NCBI RefSeq assembly: GCF_022026395.1
Contig: NZ_CP041767.1
Coordinates: 5,210,001-5,274,000, forward strand
Direction of reading: 5' to 3'
Length of the DNA: 64,000 nucleotides
Source of the DNA: Brevibacillus brevis
GTDB taxonomy: Bacteria; Bacillota; Bacilli; Brevibacillales; Brevibacillaceae
In this document: positions 35,675-50,474 of the stretch, one piece after another
Layout of the letters: each line of letters starts with the position of its first letter
Position numbering within the stretch: the stretch's first letter is position 1
The notes under the pieces: generated by a model
Told to the model about the DNA's origin: nothing
What the model saw: only the letters and a program-made list of their open reading frames with translations
Database searches by the model: none
Position numbers and translations under genes: made by a program

Positions 35675-36715
35675 ATGTATACAGATTCAAAAATCTTGAA
35701 ATCTCTGTTTTACATCCAGCTCTTCTCAAGTTTTCTCGTTGTAGTCGGTCATTTCACGGCTTCTGCACTTTCTTTTACAGATCCGTTTTGGATCGTGGCC
35801 CTCAATCAGATCAGTCGCTACGGCACTGTCCTGTTGACGATCGCCACCGGTTATTTGACTGCTTATTCTTTTGAAGCCAAGAGCCCTACTGCTCGCGAGT
35901 TTTTTTCAGGGAAGCTTCTGTATATTTTTGTTCCCTATTTAGTATCTGGTGTCCTGTATCATTACTTGTTGAAAAAAGGGATGCCTGATACTGCCCAGGA
36001 CTTTACGAACATTGTTTTAGGCAAAACGGGTGACCATCTGTACTTTGTGTTTATGATTTGTCAGTATTACGTTTTTGCCTATCTGTTTCGACGTGTGATC
36101 ACGAAGCGCAACATTTTGTATGCTATTTGGATTCTGCTCGGTATTCAATACGTCTACATCAACTACATCCATCAGGGCTGGTTCGGGCTCACTACGCGTC
36201 ATATGCTCCCGAGCTGGATTTTTACCCTGTACATGGGGCATATGTTGTATTGGTACCGTGAATCGATCCTTTCCTTTTTGCGAAACAACCGCTCGATCCT
36301 GACGCTGATGACGGGTGTTTCCACTGCGGCTGCGATGTTTTTTGTTGTCTCAAACAAGCTGTATGTGGCTGTGCATTTGACTTTTGTCTTCGCTACGCTT
36401 TTGTCGTTTCTCGTGCTCATGATCTTCTTTTTGGAACGCGTCGATCGTTTGCACATCAAGTTTCGAAAAGGGCTGACGTATTTTATTTTCTTGTTCCACT
36501 CTGCTTTTTTGATCATGTTCAAAGATTATTTGTTTGCGAAATACGGCGAGGTCGCTTGGCTGTTTGAAAACACGTGGTACTCGCTGTTGTACTTGCTCCT
36601 GATTATCGGCTGCAGTTGTCTGTTGGCACTCATGCTGGTCTGGCTGGTCAACAAGCTGGAGCGTATCTCCAAAACCATACGACAAACAAGCAGTCAGCTT
36701 TCCACTGGCAAATAA
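35675..36715 (+). CDS. Acyltransferase-3 family membrane protein
   Basis: A 346-residue integral membrane protein from the ATG at 35675 (GGAG nine bases upstream; the longer frame runs through a terminator). Ten or so hydrophobic segments are seen, with QLFSSFLVVVGHFTASALSF in the first, carrying the His of the acyltransferase-3 family. VPYLVSGVLYHYLLKKGMPD and the later YYVFAYLFRR block are typical. Members move acyl groups onto extracellular polysaccharides or lipids. The substrate is unknown. It stands alone. Confidence 0.82.
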   Translation: MYTDSKILKSLFYIQLFSSFLVVVGHFTASALSFTDPFWIVALNQISRYGTVLLTIATGYLTAYSFEAKSPTAREFFSGKLLYIFVPYLVSGVLYHYLLKKGMPDTAQDFTNIVLGKTGDHLYFVFMICQYYVFAYLFRRVITKRNILYAIWILLGIQYVYINYIHQGWFGLTTRHMLPSWIFTLYMGHMLYWYRESILSFLRNNRSILTLMTGVSTAAAMFFVVSNKLYVAVHLTFVFATLLSFLVLMIFFLERVDRLHIKFRKGLTYFIFLFHSAFLIMFKDYLFAKYGEVAWLFENTWYSLLYLLLIIGCSCLLALMLVWLVNKLERISKTIRQTSSQLSTGK

Positions 36716-36736
36716 ACAGTCACGTCCTTTTTCACA

Positions 36737-36801
36737 AAAAAATGACCTATTCATGATGCACGTCTGCTATCGCGCGTGCCTTCATGGATAGGTCGTTTTT
36801 T
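36737..36801. terminator. Bidirectional terminator between the acyltransferase and kinase genes
   Basis: AAAATGACCTATTCATGA pairs with TTCATGGATAGGTCGTTTT at 36739-36756 and 36781-36799, with A and T runs on the outside. It serves both convergent genes. Confidence 0.88.
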
Positions 36802-36806
36802 GTGCA

Positions 36807-37949
36807 TTAGATATGATGGCTCATCGACATCGAGCCATTCGTACATATGTCGCAGGGTCTGAATTTCATGGAAAATTTCGTCTGCTGATCAGTAGACTCG
36901 CATGTAATCTTTCCTCCGTGCCGCTCAATGATTTCTTTGCAGACATATAAGCCAATTCCAGTACCGAGCTCCTTCGTCGTGAAAAACGGTTCAAAGATAA
37001 CCGAGAGCAGGTCAGGTGGAATTGGCGATCCATTGTTGGAAACGGTAATCAAGGAACTGTCAGGCGTTTGGGACACGTCAATGATGATCTCCTTATCGCC
37101 TGTTTTTTTATGTAACGCATCCAGCGCATTCGAAATGATGTTGATAAACACCTGCTTCATCTCATCCTTGTAGCCTTTTAGTTGAAAGGTAGGATCGATA
37201 CTGCATTGGATATCCACATTCACGTCAACGATATTCGGATAGAGGAAGGACAGAATCTCATCAAACAACTCCCAAACGCTAAAAACCTCCATTTGCTTAT
37301 AGACCGCTCCCTTTTTCGAGACCAGCAAAAACTGCGAAACCCGGTAATTCAATTGCCGCAGCTCATTTTCAATAATTTCTACGTAAGGGAGATTCGGGTA
37401 ATCTTCTTTTAACAAACGAGAGAATCCCATAATGGAAGTAAGCGGATTTCGGAATTCATGGACGAAGCTGGACGCCATTTGCCCCAGAATCGTGAGCCTG
37501 TCTTTGTGAGAACGCTCGATAAATAGCTTCTTCTCTTCCAAATCGTTGTCTTTGAGGTCGGTGTATTTGAAAACAGCGTGTACCAAAAAGACATCAAAGC
37601 ATTCGTTTATTTTCAATAGGGCAGGCATTAAAGTGGCAGGCGTAAACGGACCTTTTTGGAGAAGATCGATAACCATTGCCCGGCCCATGCACACGTTGGA
37701 AACAAAATCGCCAATGTTGGTCTCTGCCCGGTTTCGTTCATATGCGACCTTGTAAGCCAATTCTTTAATATCCTCAAGAGTGATTTCCGAACGAAAATAT
37801 TCAATAACCATACGATACAGTGCTTGGCCATTCAGATGGATCAATCCCTTGTATTGATCACTGTCCGAAACGGCAATTCGTCGCTTGAATTCTTTTACGA
37901 TCATTGCCTCGTGCTCGTCCAAATATACTGCCAAGTCATCCATCGGCAT
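36807..37949 (-). CDS. Cytosolic sporulation-type sensor histidine kinase
   Basis: A 380-residue kinase with no membrane segment. The first 140 residues form a helical sensor-like domain (LIHLNGQALYRMVIEYFRSE, VSNVCMGRAMVIDLLQKG). HisKA has His164 in SSFVHEFRNPLTSIMGFSRL, and HATPase has NIISNALDALHKKTGD and GTGIGLYVCKEI. The HEFRNPLTSI(M)GF phosphorylation site is typical of kinases feeding the Spo0F phosphorelay in Bacilli and Brevibacilli. No receiver gene is next to it, so it is an orphan kinase; a role in sporulation is inferred from the motif only. Confidence 0.85.
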   Translation of the reverse strand: MPMDDLAVYLDEHEAMIVKEFKRRIAVSDSDQYKGLIHLNGQALYRMVIEYFRSEITLEDIKELAYKVAYERNRAETNIGDFVSNVCMGRAMVIDLLQKGPFTPATLMPALLKINECFDVFLVHAVFKYTDLKDNDLEEKKLFIERSHKDRLTILGQMASSFVHEFRNPLTSIMGFSRLLKEDYPNLPYVEIIENELRQLNYRVSQFLLVSKKGAVYKQMEVFSVWELFDEILSFLYPNIVDVNVDIQCSIDPTFQLKGYKDEMKQVFINIISNALDALHKKTGDKEIIIDVSQTPDSSLITVSNNGSPIPPDLLSVIFEPFFTTKELGTGIGLYVCKEIIERHGGKITCESTDQQTKFSMKFRPCDICTNGSMSMSHHI

Positions 37950-38058
37950 CTATCCCCACTCCGAATAATAGGGCAAATCCCCTTCCAAGCTATTATACTA
38001 TCATCATCATTAATTAACTAAATATTTTTACTACTTTAACAAAAAGAAATAACAAGGG

Positions 38059-38092
38059 AAAAGGAACTACTTGTCATCGTAGCTCCTTTTTG
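38059..38092 (-). terminator. Terminator of the giant collagen gene
   Basis: AAAAGGA-x-CTAC (38059-38070) pairs with GTAG-x-TCCTTTT (38079-38090), with one mismatch. It lies just after the stop codon of the leftward gene. Confidence 0.8.
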
Positions 38093-38096
38093 CCTA

Positions 38097-44663
<6,567 letters not shown>

Positions 44664-45752
44664 CTATTGTTCCACCGAATCCAATTGCTCCAGTCTTGCA
44701 AAATAAGCTTCGTTGTACGCTACACTTGGATGTGTCGGGTAAAATAGCTTTGCCATGTCGTGATGAATTTTAGCCTTTCGCTGATCCCCGATCCGATCGT
44801 AGCAGTAGCATAGCTGTATATGAGGCAGCCACGTCCATGCCGATTCATCTACCTTCCCCATGGAATCTTGTGGCCGCTCCAATAATGTCGCTTGCCGGTA
44901 CCAGTAAATAGCCTTTGGGAAATCCTGCTTTTCCACAAAAAAAGCCCCCATCCTGCAGCAAATCTCCGCACGCGGAAGGTCAATCGCAAGTGTCCTGGTC
45001 AAGGATTGGATCTGTTTTTCAGGCTGTTTCAAGTGAGCGTAACACTCTGACTGCTTCTGGCACGCCCATATTTGATCCTCGATCCAGCCCAAGCCTCCGT
45101 CCAAAAATAACTGATACTGCTCAGCCGCCTCTTCGTACCTCGCATGATCGAACAGTTCATTTGCAAAATAAAATTGGTCACGCGGTTCAAAAACCTCGCC
45201 TTTTTCCTTGCGCTTTACATAAATTTGCAAATTCCGGTCTGTGTACGGCTTATTTTTTTGGTGAGTAATGGCGATTTCGCTGTGCAGAATATCCCCCGCA
45301 ACAGCCAAATACTCGTGAACTGCCCCATGCCAAACAAAGTTACACTTCCTTTTGACGAGGCGATTTCTCCGCAAATAGTGAACCGGCTTCCCTCGTTCAT
45401 CTACCGTTAAGTGGTACGTCATCGAGACACTGTCGTAATCGAAATTGTCCGAGGCCTTCAGTGCTGCAAAACGTTCCCGATCCGCTTCCAAAAGCACATC
45501 GTCCGCATCCAGCCAAAAAATGTACGTCATCTTGGCTTGCGCAAAAGCAAAGTTACGAGCTGCTGAAAAATCGTCCACCCAGGTAAAATCAAACAGTTGT
45601 GCACCATAGGTCAATGCAATTTCTTTGGTCCGATCTATCGACCCTGTATCGACAATGATAATTTCATCCACCAAATCGTAGACCGTCGACAAGCATCGAC
45701 CGAGTGATTCTTCCTCATCCCGAACGATCATGCACAAGCTAACCGTGAACAT
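44664..45752 (-). CDS. Family 2 glycosyltransferase with TPR-like C-terminus
   Basis: A 362-residue protein. The GT-A domain is N-terminal: LCMIVRDEEESLGRCL, IIIVDTGSIDRTKEIA and the metal-binding DAD in FWLDADDVLL. The C-terminal half (about 210-355) is a run of TPR-like helical pairs (FYFANELFDHARYEEAAEQY and later). This layout is common in glycosyltransferases that modify surface proteins. GGAGGGGG lies before the ATG. It reads in the same direction as the giant collagen gene and is divergent from two further glycosyltransferase genes. A role in glycosylating the collagen Thr residues is inferred from position. Confidence 0.88.
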   Translation of the reverse strand: MFTVSLCMIVRDEEESLGRCLSTVYDLVDEIIIVDTGSIDRTKEIALTYGAQLFDFTWVDDFSAARNFAFAQAKMTYIFWLDADDVLLEADRERFAALKASDNFDYDSVSMTYHLTVDERGKPVHYLRRNRLVKRKCNFVWHGAVHEYLAVAGDILHSEIAITHQKNKPYTDRNLQIYVKRKEKGEVFEPRDQFYFANELFDHARYEEAAEQYQLFLDGGLGWIEDQIWACQKQSECYAHLKQPEKQIQSLTRTLAIDLPRAEICCRMGAFFVEKQDFPKAIYWYRQATLLERPQDSMGKVDESAWTWLPHIQLCYCYDRIGDQRKAKIHHDMAKLFYPTHPSVAYNEAYFARLEQLDSVEQ

Positions 45753-45901
45753 GCAGATCGCCCCCTCCCCAGAAAATCATTTTCTCAACATCCTATTTCC
45801 TTCCATCCCCCTTTATGTATCCGTACTTTCATAACCATCTCCCCGCACGAATATGGTGTAACAATATGTTCTGACAACACCGAAAAGAAGGTGATCATCA
45901 A

Positions 45902-47005
45902 ATGAGCCCGCCTCTCCTTTCCCTATGCATGATCGTCAAAGACGAAGCAGACCAGATCGAAGCATGCCTGTCCAGCGTGCATATGGTGGCAGACGAGATC
46001 ATTGTTATCGATACAGGATCAACCGATGGTACACAGGATATTTGTCGGAAATACGGGGCGAAAGTTCTGGAGATTCCTTGGGAAAACAGCTTTGCGAAAG
46101 CGAGAAACGCCGGATTGGAGGTTGCCAAGGGAGAGTGGATTTTATGGCTGGATGCAGATGAAATCGTACAAGAAGAAAAGCCGGGGGTGCTTCGTCAAGC
46201 TATAAGTGCCAGCAAAAGCGACGCCTTTTTTATGAAAATGATCCATTACACTGGCTCGCAAAAGGAGCAAGCTTCGCGCCACTCCGCCTACCGATCCGGG
46301 CAAGTCCGCTTATTTCGCAACAAAAAAGGATTTCGATTTGTGCGCGACATACACGAAATTCTTCAATGGCCGACCACCGCTTCGAGAGATATCGCTATCC
46401 CTTTGCTACCTGTACATATTCACCATCTCGGATATATGGACGATGCCGTTCAACGAAAACAAAAAGCTTTGCGCAACTTGAGGCTCTTACGTCATGAAAG
46501 AAAGAAATCCAAGCAAGACCCGTGGTGCGATTACCATCTCGCAAACGAATTTTTTCGCGCCAAACAATTTGAATATGCATTTACACTGGTGAATCAAGCA
46601 ATGAAAGGCTTTTTAACCACCCAAAAACCTCCCCCGTCCATTTGCTACAAGCTGAAATTCGATATTCTTTTCCAGCATGGCAGCATGCGCGGAGCATGGC
46701 CGGGGATTGCACGAGCTATTCAAATCTACCCCAATTACGTAGACCTTCATTTTTACAAAGGCGTTTTCCTGATGGAGCATGGTCTGTATGCCGAGGCGGT
46801 AAAAGCTTTTGAGTATTGCTTGGAGATCGGGGACAATCAGTGGGAGCATTTTAGTGAGCAAGGAATGGGGAGCTTTTACGCTTTTCACTTTTTGGGACGA
46901 TGCATGGAGCGCATGGGCAAGACACATGAATCCCTTGTCTACGATTACACAGCGAGCTCCATACATGCTTCGCACTTCGGAAAAAAGCGAGAGGTGGTGC
47001 TATGA
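45902..47005 (+). CDS. Family 2 glycosyltransferase with TPR-like C-terminus
   Basis: A 367-residue paralogue of the divergent neighbour. It has LCMIVKDEADQIEACLSSV, IIVIDTGSTDGTQDI and the DAD motif in ILWLDADEIV, then a helical TPR-like second half (FFRAKQFEYAFTLVNQAMKG, YKGVFLMEHGLYAEAVKAFE). The ATG follows AAGGTGATC. It overlaps the next glycosyltransferase gene by four bases, so the two are coupled. It likely adds one sugar in a short chain on spore-surface collagen; the acceptor is inferred from the locus. Confidence 0.88.
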   Translation: MSPPLLSLCMIVKDEADQIEACLSSVHMVADEIIVIDTGSTDGTQDICRKYGAKVLEIPWENSFAKARNAGLEVAKGEWILWLDADEIVQEEKPGVLRQAISASKSDAFFMKMIHYTGSQKEQASRHSAYRSGQVRLFRNKKGFRFVRDIHEILQWPTTASRDIAIPLLPVHIHHLGYMDDAVQRKQKALRNLRLLRHERKKSKQDPWCDYHLANEFFRAKQFEYAFTLVNQAMKGFLTTQKPPPSICYKLKFDILFQHGSMRGAWPGIARAIQIYPNYVDLHFYKGVFLMEHGLYAEAVKAFEYCLEIGDNQWEHFSEQGMGSFYAFHFLGRCMERMGKTHESLVYDYTASSIHASHFGKKREVVL

Positions 47006-47886
47006 GCGTGAAAACAAGCGTGCTAATTGGCAGTCCAGTTTGTCAGAAACCAGATGTTCTCCGGATGTTTTTGTTTTCGTTAGAAAGGTTGTCGACCTCA
47101 AACTTGACGTTGCATTATTTGTTCGTCGATGACAATAACGATCCGCATTCGAGCAATATCCTTCAAAACTTTGCAGACAAACACACGGGCCAGGTCGACA
47201 TTATCCCCGCTGCTAGCAACCTCCATCCTTACACATGCGATGAGAGGGCCCATTACTGGAGCGAAGCACTCGTATGGAAGGTCGCTGGATTCAAAGACGA
47301 AATGATCGCCCGCGCCAAACACCAAGATTACGATGCCCTCTTCCTCATCGATTCGGATTTGCTTCTCCAGCCAGCCACTTTGGAAGTTTTGCTCGCCTCT
47401 GACAAAGAGATCATATCTGAAATCTTCTGGACGAGCTGGACACCAGATACCGTCCCCGTCCCTCAGGTGTGGCTCAAAGACGAATACACCCAATTCGAAT
47501 GCGCACGCCATGAACAAATTTCCTTGGAAGAACAGTACCTGCGGAAATACGCTTTCTACGGACAACTTCGTGTCCCCGGCGTATATGAGGTAGGTGGTTT
47601 GGGAGCCTGCACCCTCATCCGCAGAAAAGCGCTGCAAGCTGGCGTCAGCTTTAGGCAAATTTCAAACCTGAGCTTCTGGGGAGAGGACCGTCATTTCTGC
47701 GTCCGGGCGCAGGCTTTGGGTTTGTCCCTTTTTGTGGATACACACCATCCCGCTTTTCATCTCTATCGGGAGAGTGACTTTGCGGAAGCGCGAACCTGGA
47801 TGAAGCAAATCTATGGCTCCGCTCCTTTACGCGTGAAAACCACTCGTCCTCCTGTCATCAACAATACGATCCCCCTTGGAAATTAA
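47002..47886 (+). CDS. GT-A fold glycosyltransferase
   Basis: A 294-residue protein of the GT-A type. It begins TSVLIGSPVCQKPDVLRMFL, has a DxD motif in ALFLIDSDLLLQPATLEVLL, and a GGLGACTLIRRKALQAGVSF block and GEDRHFC near residues 195-235 that fit the acceptor and catalytic-base region. No membrane segment. Its ATG overlaps the stop of the upstream glycosyltransferase gene (ATGA). It is the last gene of the two-gene unit; the promoter of the structured RNA begins within its last codons. Probably a partner in the same spore-surface glycosylation pathway. Confidence 0.82.
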   Translation: MSVKTSVLIGSPVCQKPDVLRMFLFSLERLSTSNLTLHYLFVDDNNDPHSSNILQNFADKHTGQVDIIPAASNLHPYTCDERAHYWSEALVWKVAGFKDEMIARAKHQDYDALFLIDSDLLLQPATLEVLLASDKEIISEIFWTSWTPDTVPVPQVWLKDEYTQFECARHEQISLEEQYLRKYAFYGQLRVPGVYEVGGLGACTLIRRKALQAGVSFRQISNLSFWGEDRHFCVRAQALGLSLFVDTHHPAFHLYRESDFAEARTWMKQIYGSAPLRVKTTRPPVINNTIPLGN

Positions 47887-47904
47887 CCTATTATATGGTA
47901 TGCT
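47876..47904 (+). promoter_or_regulatory. Promoter of the structured leader RNA
   Basis: TTGGAA (47876-47881), 17-base spacer, TATGCT (47899-47904). Transcription would start near 47911, just before the closing stem of the RNA. It overlaps the end of the glycosyltransferase gene. Confidence 0.6.
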
Positions 47905-47910
47905 GGCGAC

Positions 47911-48198
47911 ACGTCTATTTGGATGGAAAGGTACGGTAACTACGTATGCCAACAACTACTTTGTAATGGCCTAAAAAACTGGATAGCTTGCCCTTCGGAA
48001 AACAAACGGTTTTTCGCACAGGTGCAGTCTGCCCTTTTTTCCCATTACAAAGGAACGTAACGAAATCTGTAGGTGTATATCCTAACGGAGGTTCGCTATG
48101 GGGAATCTCCGTTTTTTTGTGTTCAAAAACAGGCCTGCCCTACAGGACATCCAAATAGAAGATGCGTTCCTTTCACTTTTTAGACGAGGTGAAGGACC
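47911..48198 (+). ncRNA. Structured leader RNA / candidate riboregulator of the S4-domain gene
   Basis: Several long perfect helices are nested without conflict. P1 is TCTATTTGGATG (47914-47925) with 48148-48159 (12 bp). P2 is CTTTGTAATGG (47959-47969) with 48042-48052 (11 bp), containing a further 8-bp hairpin (47996-48003 with 48009-48016). P3 is CTGTAGG (48067-48073) with 48139-48145, enclosing an intrinsic terminator. A small hairpin lies at 47930-47950. After P1 another hairpin (48168-48176 with 48189-48196) pairs with the ribosome site of the S4 gene. The motifs of the common riboswitch classes were not recognised. It may be a cis-regulator (by ligand, or by the S4 protein itself) or a trans-acting RNA of about 210 nt ending at the terminator. 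Confidence 0.65.
48084..48118 (+). terminator. Intrinsic terminator inside the leader RNA
   Basis: Stem 48084-48094 with 48103-48113 (11 pairs, one G-U), 8-base loop, then seven T. It lies 81 bases before the S4 gene, so most transcripts may stop here unless read-through is allowed. Confidence 0.88.
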
Positions 48199-48705
48199 AT
48201 GCATACCATCGAGCATACGTGGGTATTACGTGAAAATCATGAGAATCAGCCAGTGCGGCGATATTGCAGCAATTGTGGGCGAACCGTTCTCTTCTTCGAT
48301 ACAAACATCCGCCGCCACAACGCAAACGGCAAAAACATCTATCGCTTCGCTATCTATAAATGCGAAAAAAATCATACGTGGAACGAAAAGCTCGCCATCT
48401 ATAAAGCCTTTACAGATCATCGGGAGGTGCCGGATACGGAGTTCAGTGAAGAGATCGCGCCCCTCCTCCCTATGCTCCCCTTGCATGAATACCAGGAAAA
48501 GGGCGTTCAGAAAGTGACGATTCGAATTGAGAGCGCAGAGGCCCGCTTCCGCCTCGACAAACTGCTGTCCGAACAGATAGAAGGTTGGAGCCGCAGCCAG
48601 ATTGTCCGCAAGATCAAGGACGGGCATATTCGCCTGAATGAGCAGGAGACGAAGCCAAGCGCTGTCTTGAGTGCAGCGGATATTATTCAGATTTTGATTA
48701 GGTAA
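48199..48705 (+). CDS. Zinc-ribbon plus S4-domain RNA-binding protein
   Basis: A 168-residue protein. The N-terminal half looks like a small zinc-binding module (Cys23, Cys26 in YCSNCGR; Cys55, His59 in YKCEKNH). The C-terminal 55 residues are an S4 domain: FRLDKLLSEQIEGWSRSQIV, then a KIKDGHIRLNEQETKPSAVL strand pair. S4 domains bind structured RNA, often rRNA. The ribosome site GAGGTG before the ATG is part of a hairpin and is preceded by a large folded leader with a terminator, so expression is probably controlled at the RNA level. The target RNA is unknown; autoregulation through the leader is a possibility, as for ribosomal protein S4. Confidence 0.75.
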   Translation: MHTIEHTWVLRENHENQPVRRYCSNCGRTVLFFDTNIRRHNANGKNIYRFAIYKCEKNHTWNEKLAIYKAFTDHREVPDTEFSEEIAPLLPMLPLHEYQEKGVQKVTIRIESAEARFRLDKLLSEQIEGWSRSQIVRKIKDGHIRLNEQETKPSAVLSAADIIQILIR

Positions 48706-48718
48706 CAGTATGTATGGA

Positions 48719-48750
48719 AAAAGTCGCAGACGGAATCTGCGGCTTTTCTT
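48719..48750. terminator. Bidirectional terminator between the S4 gene and the phage amidase gene
   Basis: AAAAGTCGCAGA (48719-48730) pairs with TCTGCGGCTTTT (48736-48747), and T follows on both strands. It is the left border of the tail-cluster transcript. Confidence 0.88.
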
Positions 48751-49587
48751 TTATTTCTTCAATACGACCGCTTTTCTCGGCTCGTCCCACTCCACTTGCA
48801 GTCCTAGTAAGGCAGCAAGCTCTCTTGTTTTCGCAAAAGCAGTTCCCTGGTCGTTTACATAGGAGACTTCCTGTCCGTTCACGGTCACTTTTTGCGTGGA
48901 AGGCTCCCATTCCACTGCTCCACCCACTGCCTCCGCAATCATTCGGATGGGTACATAGGAAACATCATCGATTAGTTTTCCTGTGGAGGTAAGTTTCAGT
49001 TCAACTGCGCACTTATCCACATCAGGCTGTGGTTTTTGTGGATAAGCTGTGAGAAACCTGTGGACATCCTGTTGAAACTTTGCCCATGCGTCCTTCGCTG
49101 GCATTCCCGTATAGGTTTGCGCGGTCGTATTGACGACAAAAAAGGCCGGGCAGTTTTTCCCCGTAATGTCGTAATGACGCCACAGGTGCTCGACTCCCCA
49201 GCCATGTCGCTTCAAGATATCCGCGGTCAGTGCCACTGTTTGCTCGTACATTTTCGCAAAGCTTCCATCTGCATTGACGCACATTTCAATCCCAATCGTG
49301 CAGTTGTTCGGGTAGTTGCTCAATTTGGTCAAGGCGGCCTGTGAATAAGTCTGCGCCCCGACGTGGTAGCCCATCTCGTCCTCGGGTAGACAGCGAATGA
49401 TTTGCTTGTCGTCCACGATGTAATGAGCACTAGCTACTGTCGTTGGTTTGTTGAAGTAGTTTCGGTTTGCCACGGCATTTGCGCCGCTGCGTTCGTTGGC
49501 CGTCCAGTGGATGACGACTCCTTTTGGGACGATCTTCTTTTTGGGGCGGGAATTTACGTTGGTCAAAAGCATCTCGGTGATATTCAT
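48751..49587 (-). CDS. N-acetylmuramoyl-L-alanine amidase (endolysin)
   Basis: A 278-residue Amidase_2 protein. The zinc site is visible as GVVIHWTANERS (His), RHYDITGKNCPAFF (His and Cys), with the usual YHVGAQTYSQ and GIEMCVNADGSF between (residues 1-185). The C-terminal 80 residues are a copper-amine-oxidase N-terminal-like (stalk) domain, VSYVPIRMIAEAVGGAVEWE, in place of the usual SH3 or LysM wall binders. It cuts the amide between muramic acid and L-alanine. Without a signal peptide it depends on the holin encoded next to it. XlyA is the PBSX counterpart. Confidence 0.9.
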   Translation of the reverse strand: MNITEMLLTNVNSRPKKKIVPKGVVIHWTANERSGANAVANRNYFNKPTTVASAHYIVDDKQIIRCLPEDEMGYHVGAQTYSQAALTKLSNYPNNCTIGIEMCVNADGSFAKMYEQTVALTADILKRHGWGVEHLWRHYDITGKNCPAFFVVNTTAQTYTGMPAKDAWAKFQQDVHRFLTAYPQKPQPDVDKCAVELKLTSTGKLIDDVSYVPIRMIAEAVGGAVEWEPSTQKVTVNGQEVSYVNDQGTAFAKTRELAALLGLQVEWDEPRKAVVLKK

Positions 49588-49593
49588 CGTTTA

Positions 49594-50049
49594 CTAGGAC
49601 TCCTTTCGTTTGGCACGCTCTGCCTTTGCCTTAATTTCGGCGCTGACTAATCTCTCGATGGATTTGGGCATTGGCCAGCCTGCGCGGTGGGCATTGGCGG
49701 TCAGGCTTGTCCAGGTGTGGTAGATGAGGCCGAAGGTGACGCCGTAGAACAAGAAGCCCGGGGTGCCCATGACGCGGTCCAGGAGATTGGCTACGGCTGG
49801 TAGGGCCATGAGGAATAAGGTGCGGGGGATTCGGGACAGGCCGTAGTCGGAGGAGTAGGATTGGTCTTTTTTGGCGGCGGAGATGCCTGTGATCCAGTCG
49901 AGGACGATCATGAAGAAGAGGACGATGAGGATGTCTTGGCGGTTGGTGCCGTATAGATAGTGAAAGGCGGGCGACACGATTGCACCTGCTGTGGTCGCCC
50001 AGGCGTTTGCTGGGGTTGCGATGCTTTCTAGGCTGTGTAGGGGTTTCAT
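49594..50049 (-). CDS. Phage holin (holin_4/toxin-secretion family)
   Basis: A 151-residue membrane protein with three or four hydrophobic segments (ILIVLFFMIVLDWITGISAA, the RTLFLMALPAVANLLD block, and GFLFYGVTFGLIYHTWTSLT). The DWITGI motif is typical of the holin_4_1 family. The C-terminus is basic (KAKAERAKRKES). It forms the pore through which the amidase, encoded six bases downstream, reaches the wall. A hairpin terminator lies upstream, between it and xkdX. Confidence 0.88.
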   Translation of the reverse strand: MKPLHSLESIATPANAWATTAGAIVSPAFHYLYGTNRQDILIVLFFMIVLDWITGISAAKKDQSYSSDYGLSRIPRTLFLMALPAVANLLDRVMGTPGFLFYGVTFGLIYHTWTSLTANAHRAGWPMPKSIERLVSAEIKAKAERAKRKES

Positions 50050-50086
50050 AGCTTCGTACCTCCTCGCCCCTTAAGGGAATAAAAAT

Positions 50087-50107
50087 AGCCCCGCTAGGTA
50101 CGGGGCT
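50087..50107 (-). terminator. Terminator-like hairpin between xkdX and the holin gene
   Basis: AGCCCCG (50087-50093) pairs with CGGGGCT (50101-50107); on the minus strand ATTTTTATT follows. It would lower lysis-gene transcription relative to tail genes. Confidence 0.75.
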
Positions 50108-50142
50108 GACTTAATTTCTCTGAGTATGAAGAATTAGTAGCT

Positions 50143-50280
50143 TTAAAAATCTTGGTTAGTAATTTGCTTGAATTCCTTTGGAGAAATTTCTCCAAAAGGA
50201 TTGGTTGTTGTTTTTACTGCTAGCCGCAGCTTTTCTACTGTGACCCAATTCATGCTAAATGCCAACTTCCAAAATGCCAT
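50143..50280 (-). CDS. xkdX: XkdX-family small phage protein
   Basis: A 45-residue protein starting MAFWKLAFSMNWVTVEKLRL and ending with NPFGEISPKEFKQITNQDF, which is the XkdX pattern over its whole length. The start overlaps the stop of the upstream small gene (TGATG). XkdX-type proteins sit between the tail fibre and lysis genes in PBSX-like clusters; their role is not known. Confidence 0.88.
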   Translation of the reverse strand: MAFWKLAFSMNWVTVEKLRLAVKTTTNPFGEISPKEFKQITNQDF

Positions 50281-50474
50281 CAGTTAGCACCTCCTTTTAA
50301 TTGGATGAGCTCAAGCTTAACCTGGGCTAGCTGTTCGCCCATTGTCTGGATTAACGCATCCTTTTGGATGTTGCTAATTTTGAGTGAGGAAAGCTCTTGT
50401 CCCATTGTCATTACTGGATCTGTTTGTTGCTGTTTTCTAATCTCTGAAATAGCTTCTTTATTTTGCATTTTCAT
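50280..50474 (-). CDS. Small phage protein with coiled-coil character
   Basis: A 64-residue protein from the ATG at 50474, which overlaps the stop of the giant fibre gene (TAATG), with a G-rich ribosome region upstream. The second half (LSSLKISNIQKDALIQTMGE) has a heptad pattern and no membrane segment. It occupies the xkdW position. Its stop overlaps the XkdX start, so the three genes are translationally linked. Function unknown. Confidence 0.7.
   Translation of the reverse strand: MKMQNKEAISEIRKQQQTDPVMTMGQELSSLKISNIQKDALIQTMGEQLAQVKLELIQLKGGAN

Noticed and set aside
47914-48159. MITE or insertion-sequence remnant with 12-bp terminal inverted repeats
   Set aside because: No target duplication flanks it, and several additional internal perfect stems plus a promoter and terminator fit an RNA better. 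Not fully excluded; stated as a refutation test.
48098-48517. A 139-codon frame starting in the terminator of the leader RNA
   Set aside because: It overlaps the well-supported S4-domain gene in another frame and starts within the terminator stem.
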